Below the pieces are notes generated by a model. That model had not been told where the DNA came from. It worked only from the letters and a program-made list of their open reading frames with translations, and made no database searches. From contig NZ_CP019699.1 of the NCBI RefSeq assembly GCF_002005165.1, forward strand, positions 1,488,001-1,552,000: a DNA stretch of 64,000 nt, in the 5' to 3' direction. Positions 34,537-42,688 of this stretch are shown piece by piece. The stretch's first letter is position 1; each line of letters opens with the position of its first letter. Made by a program: the position numbers and the translations under genes. The stretch comes from Novibacillus thermophilus (GTDB taxonomy: Bacteria > Bacillota > Bacilli > Thermoactinomycetales > Novibacillaceae).

Positions 34537-34858
34537 AGATTGTGTTATATTGTTAACTTTGCAACCGTACAAAGTTACGGGAGTTGCTATTAATGCAAGG
34601 TTAAGGCCATGTACGCCCCAGTCCATATTGGACTGAGCAGACGAGGATGGCACAAAGGTCATTGAACGCGACATGTTCAGTGATGGTTTCCCCTTAGTCC
34701 CGGCCGTGATTGGTTAGCAGGACATAGAGGGGAATGGTGTAGTTCTGGAAAAGATCCATTTAATCTATGCTTAGTTGAGCATGGGGAAAAATGGGTTTCA
34801 GTATCTTAACGAAAAAGGCGTATTGATTCCCTTAAAGGGGATTAATGCGCTTTTTTTG
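34537..34858 (+). ncRNA. Candidate structured RNA 1, paralogue of the RNA at 40866
   Basis: A 320-base region without a gene, with its own promoter and terminator. Stems seen: GCAAC-CGTA with TACGG-GTTGC (34561-34586), CAGTCCA/TGGACTG (34619-34635), CATTGAAC/GTTCAGTG (34660-34682), TTCCCCT/AGGGGAA (34688-34734) enclosing GTCC/GGAC, and the terminator GCGTATTGATTCCC/GGGGATTAATGCGC with T7 (34818-34858). The core GAGCAGACGAGG and TTAGCAG are shared with the second copy, while stems keep pairing despite changed bases. The class was not identified. Confidence 0.7.
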
Positions 34859-34892
34859 TTTTTCAAAAAAACCTTTAGAGGAGGAGATTTAC

Positions 34893-35282
34893 ATGTCTAA
34901 AGTACAAGTGCTTTTAAACGAGTAGCACACACTTCTGCCTGATCAGGAGCGTGTGCTGAACGAAAAATTTCAGGAGGGTTGGATTACTCGTCCCATCCCC
35001 CAACATGGGTGGACCTTGGACGAGCAGAAGAGGATAGCAGACGAATATGAGGGTTCAGATGTATCATCCCTCGTATTCGCTAGTCCGGTTCCCGTGCTAT
35101 TAGGGCTGTTGGCCAGCAAGTCTGGATATAGCGAGTTGGCTGACAGGCACAACACGGGCCGGGTTATCCAGACTCCGGCGGTTTACATTTTTCATAACGA
35201 CCGCCGCGAAAAAAAGGAGCTACCGAATGGGAGAATTATCCATAAGGTAGCCGAGAAAGGATGGGAGATCGTTCCGGTTTAA
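34893..35282 (+). pseudogene. Small unknown gene interrupted by an in-frame TAG
   Basis: ATG 34893, correctly spaced after GAGGAGGAG, reads MSKVQVLLNE and then TAG (34923-34925); the same frame stays open to 35282 for about 118 more codons (HTLLPDQERVLNEKF...). The sequence after the stop looks like a conserved soluble protein. A CAG-to-TAG change is the simplest cause. Internal restart at GTG 34953 (behind a GGAGC-type site) is possible and would give 109 residues. No family recognised. It directly follows candidate RNA 1. Confidence 0.55.
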
Positions 35283-35307
35283 GGGCGGTCTCTTCAGTTT
35301 CAAAAAA

Positions 35308-35345
35308 AAGACGTATTTACCCAAAAGGGTGAGTGCGTCTTTTTT
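35308..35345 (+). terminator. Rho-independent terminator
   Basis: A 15-base-pair stem, AAGACGTATTTACCC with GGGTGAGTGCGTCTT (several G-U pairs), AAAA loop and T-rich tail. Confidence 0.85.
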
Positions 35346-35380
35346 ATATAAAACTTTTTAAAAAAGAAGGAGGATGCCAA

Positions 35381-36280
35381 ATGGCATACCAAGAGTATGA
35401 ACAAACCCCAGATTTCGTCCTTGAACGAGCGAAGGAGGAACATGATCGAGCTGAAACCCTGTACAAACAGGCAAAGGCACGCATTCCTGAGAAATACCAT
35501 GATTTTTTGATGCGACTTGAACAAGGTGTAAAGTTGTTCTCGAAAAACATGATTGGGAATGATAAAAAGGCCCGCGAGCTACGTCTCTGGGGGACTGATA
35601 AGGGGACATATGTCACCATCTCTCTCCCGTATGTCACAGTAGACGGAAGAGTGCAGATGGCGCGTGATGAACACAGAAAGGCGGGAAAGAAACTCAACAT
35701 TCTTCCTGCTGAGATATCCGACAACGGTAAGTATTTATCAGTCACCGTCGAATCCGAATTGCTCGGATCAGCGACAGGCTCGGTGATGATTAACGTTGGA
35801 GGAAAAGGGGTGGATCGAACGAATCCGCTCGAAAATGCAGAAACGTCTGCGGTTGGCCGGGCACTCAGCTTTCTAGGCTACGGTCTTGTCGGCACCGGCA
35901 TCGCCAGTGCTGAAGAGATTGAAAATGCCAAGAAAGCACAAAACGAATTAAATAAAAAAGAAAAGTCGGATTCCGATAATGTGGTTGATTTCAAACAAAA
36001 GGACAACCAATCATCCACTCAAAAGGATGAGAGTGAATTAAAGCCCAATTCCCAATTCGTTGATATGAAAGCTATAGCGACGAAGGCAGGAGACCCATGC
36101 TACGAACTAATATTCAAAGCAGGGGAACGCGAGGCAAAGGTTTATGCCATTGGCGATATGTTCGATTACATTGACCAAGTTGCTGAAAGTCTGGTGGAGA
36201 ACGCACATTGCTACATCGAGACCGAGAAAAAGGAAGGTAAACTCGTCCTTCAAGAACTGAAGGTGGTACACAGTGCCTAG
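35381..36280 (+). CDS. Putative ssDNA annealing/recombination protein
   Basis: A 299-residue protein starting ATG 35381 behind AAGGAGG. The stretch NPLENAETSAVGRALSFLGYG (about 146-166) is a hallmark of phage-type single-strand annealing proteins related to ERF/Rad52-like families. A Lys/Asp/Ser-rich linker (about 185-225) leads to a small C-terminal domain. SSB, a primase-type zinc-finger protein and RadC follow, supporting a DNA recombination or replication role. Family-level assignment is tentative. Confidence 0.55.
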   Translation: MAYQEYEQTPDFVLERAKEEHDRAETLYKQAKARIPEKYHDFLMRLEQGVKLFSKNMIGNDKKARELRLWGTDKGTYVTISLPYVTVDGRVQMARDEHRKAGKKLNILPAEISDNGKYLSVTVESELLGSATGSVMINVGGKGVDRTNPLENAETSAVGRALSFLGYGLVGTGIASAEEIENAKKAQNELNKKEKSDSDNVVDFKQKDNQSSTQKDESELKPNSQFVDMKAIATKAGDPCYELIFKAGEREAKVYAIGDMFDYIDQVAESLVENAHCYIETEKKEGKLVLQELKVVHSA

Positions 36281-36632
36281 AATTCTCGCCGCCTTCAAAA
36301 AGAAAGAAGACGAGCGGACACTTTTTTTGTCCATCTCGTCTTCATCACATACGGGGGAATACCTCATAGGTATTTCCCTGTTTAAAGACAAAGTTATTAT
36401 CGCACACGATTGTCCCCAGATCAAGTTCAGAAAACGGTCTTGTAAGCATGCATACCTTGCTTATAAGGCGTTTCAGAAGCATTTGTGGTGGATTGATTTA
36501 AGCGATAAGAACTTTGTCATCAAACGGAAAGACGTTGTCCTTTCCCCCGAATGGATACAAATTCCCATCCCTGGTACCCCTCCTGATTTTGGAGAGAATG
36601 AAGGGGGTAAGGAACATGTCCATTCTGCCTAA
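36273..36632 (+). CDS. Small protein with a SWIM-like Cys/His motif
   Basis: A 119-residue protein starting GTG 36273, overlapping the previous stop by eight bases. The segment HDCPQIKFRKRSCKHAYLAYKAF (about 49-71) resembles the C-terminal half of a SWIM zinc finger (C...CxH). The rest is mixed alpha/beta. Its 3' end overlaps the next gene by 17 bases, so the three genes are translated as a unit. Function unknown; nucleic-acid binding is likely. Confidence 0.55.
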   Translation: MPRILAAFKKKEDERTLFLSISSSSHTGEYLIGISLFKDKVIIAHDCPQIKFRKRSCKHAYLAYKAFQKHLWWIDLSDKNFVIKRKDVVLSPEWIQIPIPGTPPDFGENEGGKEHVHSA

Positions 36633-37368
36633 CATCGTCCATGTGGCACTCGAGAAGGGCCTTACCGTTGACGAAAAAACGTTAGGCAAAGATGAGGTTC
36701 GTTTCATCTGCCCGTGGTGTGGAGATGAAACGAACAAAGGGAGACGACGGCGTAAATACCATCTTTCCCTTAATCCGAATCCCGGAAAGAACATCTACAA
36801 ATGCTGGTACTGTCACGAAAATGGCGGTGTGGTAGACTTTATCGCCAAACTTGAAGGCAGAACGGCGGAAGATGTACTTGATGGGATAAAAAAGGAAAAA
36901 GGCATTTCAACTAAAAAACGTCCGCCTCGTCATCCATTTGAAACATTGTCGTACAACCAATTAAAGCTGATTGGTTATGACCCGGATATACGAGGACGAA
37001 TGATAGAGTTCCGCAAAGTTGATCCGTATCTCGCACGAAAAAAGTGCGACGAGATATGGGAAGATTGGCAAGCCTTTCAGGAGCAAGAAAAACGAAAGGC
37101 CTTCAAGCGGCTTCTTGCCGGTATTAAAACCGGGAAATACGCCGCAGCCATTCACGACATTGAGGAACGTTCAAGAGACATCGGACACGATTTGCTGCCC
37201 GATGTTTTTCATATATATGGGCAGCCTAACCCGCCGGAATGGTCGGTGGCTGCTCGTCAACTTGTCGATCGAATCGCAAATCTCACCCCTTCTGAGACAA
37301 AAGCCGTCTTGGATGTATTTAAGGAGATTGCGATTTCGGTCGAAGAAAGAACACAAAAAAAAGCTTAA
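36616..37368 (+). CDS. CHC2-type zinc-finger protein (DnaG primase N-terminal-like)
   Basis: A 250-residue protein starting ATG 36616 after AAGGGGG. Zinc ligands CPWC (about 32-35) and CWYC (about 62-65), followed by NGGVVDFIA, match the CHC2 zinc ribbon of DnaG-type primases. The TOPRIM catalytic domain is missing: the remaining 170 residues are helical and charged. It may load on ssDNA as an accessory primase subunit or be a derived regulator. Neighbouring ssb supports a DNA-replication role. Confidence 0.75.
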   Translation: MSILPNIVHVALEKGLTVDEKTLGKDEVRFICPWCGDETNKGRRRRKYHLSLNPNPGKNIYKCWYCHENGGVVDFIAKLEGRTAEDVLDGIKKEKGISTKKRPPRHPFETLSYNQLKLIGYDPDIRGRMIEFRKVDPYLARKKCDEIWEDWQAFQEQEKRKAFKRLLAGIKTGKYAAAIHDIEERSRDIGHDLLPDVFHIYGQPNPPEWSVAARQLVDRIANLTPSETKAVLDVFKEIAISVEERTQKKA

Positions 37369-37421
37369 CCGTCGGGCAAAAAAGACGGTCACCCGCTAAG
37401 GGTGGAAAGGAGACGAAAAAG

Positions 37422-37838
37422 ATGATAAACCGCATTGTAATAGTCGGACGTTTGACAAAGGACCCGGAACTACGTTACACGCCGAATGGGGTAGCAACTA
37501 CTACTTTTACACTGGCGGTGGAACGCCCGTTTACCAATCGTGATGGAAACCGTGAGGCTGATTTCATCCGTATCGTAACGTGGAGAAATTTGGCCGAAGC
37601 TTGTGCGAACTACTTAAAAAAGGGTCGCTTAGCCGGAGTAGATGGTCGTTTACAAATTCGTTCTTTTGACGGGAATGATGGAAACCGAGTAACCTTATCG
37701 GAAGTTGTCGCTGATAATGTTCGGTTCTTGGAGCCGAAAGATGGCAATAAGAAGTCGAACACATCGGATGAATACAACGATCCGTTTGGTGGCCAAACAG
37801 AGTCGTTAGACATTTCAGACGATGAACTCCCCTTCTGA
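37422..37838 (+). CDS. ssb: Single-stranded DNA-binding protein
   Basis: A 138-residue SSB with a full OB fold beginning [20 protein letters not shown] and containing [12 protein letters not shown], and the acidic C-terminal tip DISDDELPF used to recruit partner proteins. It protects ssDNA during replication and after conjugative entry. ATG 37422 is preceded by GAAAGGAGA. Upstream lie two small hairpins (ACCGTC/GACGGT at 37368-37389 and CACCC/GGGTG at 37390-37404). Confidence 0.95.
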   Translation: MINRIVIVGRLTKDPELRYTPNGVATTTFTLAVERPFTNRDGNREADFIRIVTWRNLAEACANYLKKGRLAGVDGRLQIRSFDGNDGNRVTLSEVVADNVRFLEPKDGNKKSNTSDEYNDPFGGQTESLDISDDELPF

Positions 37839-37919
37839 TGGGGTGTAATTATTAATATCAAAAGCGCCACGGGCAAAAGAAACCCAAAACTTTGAGACAA
37901 AATGGGGAGGTTTGAGAAA

Positions 37920-38231
37920 ATGTGTGGAAACCCTTTTCGTATATGGGATGAGGTTGATGGGGAATTTGTGGTAGAAAGGATCATGACAGAAATAATTGGA
38001 TATGACAAAGATGACTTAGTTTGGGATGAGAACGAGGGGCACGAATACCTAACACTCAACCAAATACTCGGTCAGGTCATGGAAAAAAATAAAACCGAAC
38101 TGAACGGGACGATGCCCTTTTTGAGGGTTGAGTACGAAAGTGGTTTGTGGGGCGTCATATTTGAGGTTGGCAACCATCCTGAAAAAGAAAGGCAATGGGT
38201 TGTTCACGGAATTACCAAAGGATACGCCTAA
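37920..38231 (+). CDS. Small unknown protein
   Basis: A 103-residue acidic protein. ATG 37920 is nine bases from GGGGAGG, which makes it a better start than the in-frame ATG 37902 that overlaps that site. Aromatic-rich strands near the C-terminus (GLWGVIFEVG) suggest a small beta domain. No family recognised. It lies between ssb and radC. Confidence 0.55.
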   Translation: MCGNPFRIWDEVDGEFVVERIMTEIIGYDKDDLVWDENEGHEYLTLNQILGQVMEKNKTELNGTMPFLRVEYESGLWGVIFEVGNHPEKERQWVVHGITKGYA

Positions 38232-38284
38232 AGCACTTTTTGTTGATACTGTATAACAACACGCCTTCCACCGGGCAGATAAAC

Positions 38285-38312
38285 GAGTGGCACATATAGG
38301 TACGTGCCACTC
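38285..38312. promoter_or_regulatory. Perfect inverted repeat upstream of radC-like gene
   Basis: GAGTGGCAC (38285-38293) and GTGCCACTC (38304-38312), ten-base loop, no T tail, 30 bases before the radC-like start. It could be an operator or an mRNA hairpin. Confidence 0.5.
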
Positions 38313-38342
38313 GGCACTGCCTGTATGTGGAAAGGGAAAACA

Positions 38343-38990
38343 ATGAGCCAAAAATATACGGATAGAGTTAGAGAGCAGTTGTCCTTTTACTCAGCGAACC
38401 AAACGGAACTATCGGACTTATTCGCAGTTCTCATTGGTGGCAAAGGGGCTACTCCTGAAAGATGCCAAAAACTCGCTGGAATCGGACTCGAGGAACTAGC
38501 AGAAATGTCCTTAGAGGAATTGGGCGAATACGTCCCAAAAACAGCAGCAGAACGTATTTACGCTGCTTTTGAACTGGGTTGGCGTACTATCAAAGTGAGA
38601 AGTAGAGGGCAACGAACAATCCTTCGTTCCCCACAGGATGCAGCCGACTTTGTGCGATCCGAAATCGCACATGAGAAACAGGAACACTTTGTCGTCCTGC
38701 TCCTTGATGTAAAAAACCATCTAATCGGGCAAGAAACGGTGTTTATCGGTAGCTTAAATGCATCCATTGCACACCCAAGGGAAATTTTTAAAACTGCAAT
38801 CAGGAGAAGTGCGGCTGCTATTATTTGCCTACACAACCACCCAAGCGGTGATCCGCAACCATCTGCTGAAGATCGAAATGTGACTAGACGATTAAAAGAG
38901 GCTGGTGAGGTGGTTGGCATCGAGTTGCTGGATCACATCATTATTGGCGAAGAAAGATTCTATAGTTTTCGAGAACACGATCTTTTGTGA
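38343..38990 (+). CDS. radC: RadC-family (MPN/JAMM) protein
   Basis: A 215-residue protein with an N-terminal helix-hairpin-helix-like region (about 25-70) and a C-terminal MPN(+) domain (about 95-215) carrying the JAMM metal motif HNHPSGDPQPSAED. RadC homologues are common on plasmids and ICEs; the biochemical function is unresolved. ATG 38343 is preceded by GGAAAGGG; the upstream frame to 38304 runs through a hairpin and is unlikely to be translated. Confidence 0.88.
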   Translation: MSQKYTDRVREQLSFYSANQTELSDLFAVLIGGKGATPERCQKLAGIGLEELAEMSLEELGEYVPKTAAERIYAAFELGWRTIKVRSRGQRTILRSPQDAADFVRSEIAHEKQEHFVVLLLDVKNHLIGQETVFIGSLNASIAHPREIFKTAIRRSAAAIICLHNHPSGDPQPSAEDRNVTRRLKEAGEVVGIELLDHIIIGEERFYSFREHDLL

Positions 38991-39024
38991 TAAACTATCA
39001 GTAGGAGCTTTCGGAGGGATATCA

Positions 39025-39348
39025 ATGGAAGATATGCTAAAACAAATTCTTACTGAAGTTCGTTCAATGAATGAACGGTTAGAAAATGTTGAGAAAGAGA
39101 CAAGCAAGATACCGTCAATTGAAAAAGACGTTTCAGAATTGAAACAAGACGTTGGCAGCTTAAAACAAGACCTTCAAAACCTTAAAAAGGGCCAAGAAAG
39201 CATCCCTGCGATGCAACAGGCCATCTTTGAAACGAACGAAACCGTCAAAGACATTGCTAAAAATACTAACGAAAAAGTAAACGAACACGATTTGGCTATC
39301 CAAGCCTTGAACCGGCGTCTTCTGTACGTCGAAGCGAAGGTTGAGTAA
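39025..39348 (+). CDS. Coiled-coil protein
   Basis: A 107-residue protein starting ATG 39025, six bases after GGAGGGA. Nearly the whole length is heptad-rich (SELKQDVGSLKQDLQNLKK), so it should form a dimeric or trimeric coiled coil. There is no membrane segment. Similar small coiled-coil proteins occur on Bacillus plasmids with unknown roles. Confidence 0.6.
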   Translation: MEDMLKQILTEVRSMNERLENVEKETSKIPSIEKDVSELKQDVGSLKQDLQNLKKGQESIPAMQQAIFETNETVKDIAKNTNEKVNEHDLAIQALNRRLLYVEAKVE

Positions 39349-39406
39349 GCGTAGGTAAAAAAAGCCGGAAAATCATCCAGCTATAAAAGGTGTATATAAC
39401 CAAGGA

Positions 39407-39441
39407 CCCACGATTCGCTGATGCGGCTCGTGGGTTTTTTT
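39407..39441 (+). terminator. Rho-independent terminator
   Basis: CCCACGA/TCGTGGG stem, 14-base loop, seven T. Confidence 0.85.
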
Positions 39442-39473
39442 ATGTTTTTTTCTATTATTCATTTCCTTTTCGC

Positions 39474-39503
39474 TTGACAAAATACATATATATGTAATAA
39501 TAA
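39474..39503 (+). promoter_or_regulatory. Promoter with a palindromic operator in its spacer
   Basis: TTGACA (39474-39479) and TAATAA (39498-39503) with an 18-base spacer containing the perfect 14-base palindrome TACATATATATGTA (39483-39496). A related ATATGTAA lies further down. A repressor bound here would block RNA polymerase directly. Confidence 0.6.
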
Positions 39504-39543
39504 TATATAAATATGTAACTATGAAAGAGAGGAGATGACTAAA

Positions 39544-39864
39544 GTGGCAGTTGTACAGAATGTCAAAACATTTGAGCAGATAGCCATTCCTATCGACTTT
39601 CTGCCACCAAAACCGGACAGAATCATTCGGTCTTGCCCGAACAACCCAAAGCACGAGGTATATGGCGATTGTGCCCACCTTGGGGGTAGAATGTGGCTCT
39701 GTGCTGATTGTGGCATCGAATGGCGCATTGATCGAAAGAAGGAAAACATGGTGTACTATCAGATTGACGAGGAGGGGAATGCGGAAATAATTCGGAAGGT
39801 ACCATTGAGGATGTTTCCGGGACTTAAGTTGCGCGATGGAGAAGAAGTGCGAAAGGTTGGATAA
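39544..39864 (+). CDS. Small zinc-ribbon-like protein
   Basis: A 106-residue protein. GTG 39544 is nine bases from AGAGAGGAG and preferred over ATG 39535, which abuts that site. Cys pairs SCPNNP...DCAHLG and LCADCGIEW (about residues 32-60) suggest a zinc ribbon. The gene follows a promoter with a palindromic operator and ends 17 bases before a transposase remnant on the opposite strand. No function known. Confidence 0.55.
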   Translation: MAVVQNVKTFEQIAIPIDFLPPKPDRIIRSCPNNPKHEVYGDCAHLGGRMWLCADCGIEWRIDRKKENMVYYQIDEEGNAEIIRKVPLRMFPGLKLRDGEEVRKVG

Positions 39865-39881
39865 TAACAAACGCAGCAACT

Positions 39882-40735
39882 TCACCGTGTCAAGCGTCTG
39901 TGTGCTTGGGTCAACTCCGGCAGCACCTTATTGGCTGTCTCAATGGTGTCTATACCCCGCAAGCGCAACTCGGGAATCCAGCGGTCCTGCAGCGTTTGGA
40001 ACAGCCGTTCAACACGCCCCTTGGCTTGAGGTGTGAAAGCCTTGATGTGCGTAATGCCTAATTCTGCAAGGGCTTGCCCGAATTGCGACAAAGGCACAGG
40101 TTCTCCTGCCAGCTCCTCTTCAATCGTCTGCTTTTCGTTTGGAGAACGAAAAATCATATGGCGGTCCGAATACACAGACATCGGAATCCCCTCTTTCTCA
40201 ATCATTTGCTGTGTGAGCCTGAAATAGCCTTCGGTATCCTCTTGTGGGCGGAATATCGCCGCGAGTATCTTTCCCGTCGCATCATCAATGGCGGCAAGAA
40301 GCGACATCGGTTTTGCCCGATCCTCTAACCAAGCGTGAGGGCTACCGTCCATCTGAACTAACATACCTGCCTGTGGTTTGCGTTCCCGTGGGCGATGCAC
40401 CTTTGCCGGACGCCGTTTGCGTTTTGGTGGAATGCCGGCATCGGAGCGAATACGCCGCACCGTGGAGGGACTAACCCGAATCCCTTCATTCTTGGCTAAC
40501 AATTCAGCAAAATGCACATCATTGCAGCCTCTATACGCATCACTCTGGTGTAGCGCAAGAGAATCATTTGGCGCGTCTCGTCGGAAAAGGCATGTGCCGG
40601 TTTGCGTCCTTTGTTTTTGTGGATGATGCCTATTTCTCCCTCCTCCAGCACGCGTTTTTTTGAGACGGATAACCTGGCGGTAACTTAAACGGAGCAATTC
40701 GGCAGCTTCACCTCCTGTGATCAGACCTTGGATCC
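39882..40735 (-). pseudogene. Degraded ISNCY/IS1202-like transposase
   Basis: Reverse-strand remnant of a DDE transposase. The catalytic core is readable: VQMDGSPHAWLED with the first Asp, AAIDDATGKILAA with the second, and a later Glu region after PQEDTEGYF. The N-terminus (helix-turn-helix GEAAELLRLSYRQV, about 40690-40730) is in another frame, with frameshifts near an A7 run (about 40660) and near 40545. The C-terminus is cut at 39882. No intact terminal repeats were seen. Inactive. Confidence 0.8.
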
Positions 40736-40830
40736 ATCTTTAAAATATTCTCTCCCATAATAGGACATTTTCACTGAAGCGTTACGATATGACAATATCA
40801 CTGACGAACAACAATTAGTCAATAATTTCC

Positions 40831-40859
40831 TTGCACCTAAACGTCTCCTGTTGTATCCT
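40831..40859 (+). promoter_or_regulatory. SigA-type promoter of candidate RNA 2
   Basis: TTGCAC (40831-40836) and TATCCT (40854-40859), spacer 17 bases, directly upstream of the second structured RNA. Confidence 0.55.
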
Positions 40860-40865
40860 TATAGT

Positions 40866-41210
40866 AGTTTCCTTATACATGGCATTGTCCTGCTTAAAAT
40901 TAGAATGACCTATTACCTAATTAGATTAGTAAGTAGGGCAGTGGGTCGTGTACGTCCCGGTTGGTTTACCCAATTGAGCAGACGAGGGCGACACAATACG
41001 TTTTAACATAGCATGTTTAGTGTTGAAACGCATATTCTTCCGTACACCGGTGCCGTTGTGCATTAGCAGTGAGGGGGAGAATTAGAGTAGCATCCTTAGC
41101 AAAGAAAGTCCGCAAGACACCTAGGATAGCTGTGTCTAAAACGGGCTTTTAATATTTTAAGACGAAAAAGGCGTATTGATTCCCTAAAGGGGGTTAATGC
41201 GCCTTTTTTT
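40866..41210 (+). ncRNA. Candidate structured RNA 2, paralogue of the RNA at 34537
   Basis: A gene-free region of about 345 bases. It shares with RNA 1, in order: GTACG(T/C)CCC, a short hairpin (here GGTTGG/CCCAATT), GAGCAGACGAGG, an A/U-rich stem (ACGTTT-AACA with TGTT-GAAACG), an ATTCTTCC/GGGGAGAAT stem around TTAGCAG, and the same terminator (GCGTATTGATTCCC/GGGGGTTAATGCGC, then T7). Pairing is kept while bases change. It lies between the transposase remnant and the LysM-methyltransferase-helicase genes. Confidence 0.7.
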
Positions 41211-41247
41211 ATTTCCAAAAAACGAAAGGAGGGCATGGCCCATAATT

Positions 41248-41556
41248 GTGGTCATGCCCTTTGGCGTGGCTGCAGTTATGTGGCCGCACCAAATGAAGCT
41301 AAAGATTATTGGGATCGCGGTAGTTGCTATTTCCCTGTTAACCGCTATTGTCGGTTGGGGAAGTGATAAACCGCCTATCGAAAAAGAGCCTTACACCGTT
41401 CAAGAGGGTGATACTCTCTGGCACATTGCGAGTGAGCGGTGGGAAGGAGATCCCCGGGAAGGTGTGAGGTGGATACGGGAGAAGAATTCTCTCGAATCAC
41501 CTATTATTCATCCGGGAGAAACAATTTTAGTACCAAAAAAGGAGGAAACGGAGTAA
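41248..41556 (+). CDS. Small membrane protein with LysM domain
   Basis: A protein of about 102 residues with one N-terminal transmembrane helix and a C-terminal LysM motif (YTVQEGDTLWHIASERW ... IIHPGETILVP), which binds peptidoglycan. The start is uncertain: GTG 41248 or ATG 41254 lie beyond the AAAGGAGG site (41224-41231), and GGGCATG (41231-41237) can pair with CATGCCC (41252-41258) across the start region. The stop overlaps the methyltransferase ATG. Confidence 0.75.
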   Translation: MVMPFGVAAVMWPHQMKLKIIGIAVVAISLLTAIVGWGSDKPPIEKEPYTVQEGDTLWHIASERWEGDPREGVRWIREKNSLESPIIHPGETILVPKKEETE

Positions 41557-42587
41557 TGGCGAGGCTTGAATCCGAAAGCAAAGGCGGCTACTATCCGACG
41601 CCGAGTAAAGAAATGGCCCACATTTTGAAACGTGTCGTCGCGGACTATGGTGCGCGTGTCACATTACTCGACCCGTGTGCGGGAAAAGGTGAAGCCCTCA
41701 GGCAAGCGCAAAATCACTTGCTGAAAATAGGTGCTGGTCCCGTCTCTTATGGGATTGAAATCGAAAAAAACCGCGCGGAAGCAGCGGCAGGACTGCTGGA
41801 CCACACAATTTCGTGTGGTTATGAAGATGCGAGAATGAGCCACAAGGCATTCTCGTTTCTTTATCTCAATCCCCCTTTTATGCAAGTAGGAAGGGAGCGA
41901 AGTGAAACAATTTTCTTTCGTGACCTTACACAAGCAGACAGTTATTTGACCGATGGGGCGTTGGTTATCCTGAACATTCCGCAGTACGTTTTGGCGGATG
42001 TGGCAAGACTGATCGCCATTCGGTTAGAAAATGTCAAAGTGTACCGGTTCACGGACGAAAATTATCCGTTATACAAGCAGATCATTGTATACGGGTATCG
42101 CAAAAAGGCTGGTACAGGGTGTGATACCGCGCTTCATCAAGAGCTGGTATGGCTGTCGCGCAGCTCGGGTAACGCACTTTCTGTTCTTGATGAAGAGGAC
42201 GGGGTGCAATACAAAGTCCCGGAGCCGATGCGGACAGTGGAGTTGTTTCAATCGGGAATCGTCGAGCTTGATGACATTTTCCAGTCCTTGTCTGAATGTG
42301 ACTTTCTTAACAAGGTTACAGACAAGATCAAGGCCGTCAAATTGGAGAATGCCAAAGCACAAAACCCGGCGATGCCGCTCAAATTGTCGCATTACGCGAC
42401 GGCGATTGCAGCAGGTGCACTCCCAGAAAAAATGGGGGATCACATGCTCGTTGGGGTCACTAAAAGAGTGCAAACAGAACGCACGGAAGTGGACAATGAA
42501 ACAGGTAAGGAGAAAGAAACCGTTACCTTTAGACCAAAGTCACTCGTCCGTGTGTTCTCAAAACAAGGGATTTTTGACCTTGAATAG
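41556..42587 (+). CDS. DUF6094-like class I DNA methyltransferase
   Basis: A 343-residue protein starting ATG 41556. SAM-binding motif I is LDPCAGKG (about residue 38) and catalytic motif IV is NPPF (about 106), as in N6-adenine DNA methyltransferases; the layout fits DUF6094 proteins of conjugative elements. The C-terminal 130 residues are of unknown fold and may read DNA. It lies directly upstream of a giant SNF2-type helicase, with a regulatory leader between them. Likely modifies element or recipient DNA; target sequence unknown. Confidence 0.78.
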   Translation: MARLESESKGGYYPTPSKEMAHILKRVVADYGARVTLLDPCAGKGEALRQAQNHLLKIGAGPVSYGIEIEKNRAEAAAGLLDHTISCGYEDARMSHKAFSFLYLNPPFMQVGRERSETIFFRDLTQADSYLTDGALVILNIPQYVLADVARLIAIRLENVKVYRFTDENYPLYKQIIVYGYRKKAGTGCDTALHQELVWLSRSSGNALSVLDEEDGVQYKVPEPMRTVELFQSGIVELDDIFQSLSECDFLNKVTDKIKAVKLENAKAQNPAMPLKLSHYATAIAAGALPEKMGDHMLVGVTKRVQTERTEVDNETGKEKETVTFRPKSLVRVFSKQGIFDLE

Positions 42588-42607
42588 AGACTTCTAAAAA
42601 CCAAAAC

Positions 42608-42686
42608 AAAGGAGGGTAAGCCCTCTTGCATTGCAAGTAAATGCGGGAGGGCGGTCGCCCCTCGCATCTTCTTTGCAAGGGGCGAC
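42608..42686 (+). promoter_or_regulatory. mRNA leader with hairpins masking the helicase ribosome binding site
   Basis: GTCGCCCCT (42654-42662) pairs perfectly with AGGGGCGAC (42678-42686), which contains the AAGGGG site for ATG 42689. Upstream, GCCCTC (42620-42625) can pair either with GAGGG just before it (42612-42616) or with GAGGGC at 42647-42652. A complete AAAGGAGGG site at 42608-42616 precedes a four-codon frame (TTG CAT TGC AAG TAA). The arrangement suggests translational control by alternative folding. Confidence 0.6.
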
Positions 42687-42688
42687 TG

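Noticed and set aside
34537-34858. Possible RNase P RNA, tmRNA, 6S RNA or group II intron
   Set aside because: None of the conserved core sequences of these RNAs was found in either copy, and a group II intron would need domain V and a reverse transcriptase.
42031-42597. A 188-codon + strand frame within the methyltransferase gene
   Set aside because: Its composition is that of an out-of-frame shadow, and the methyltransferase frame carries clear motifs.
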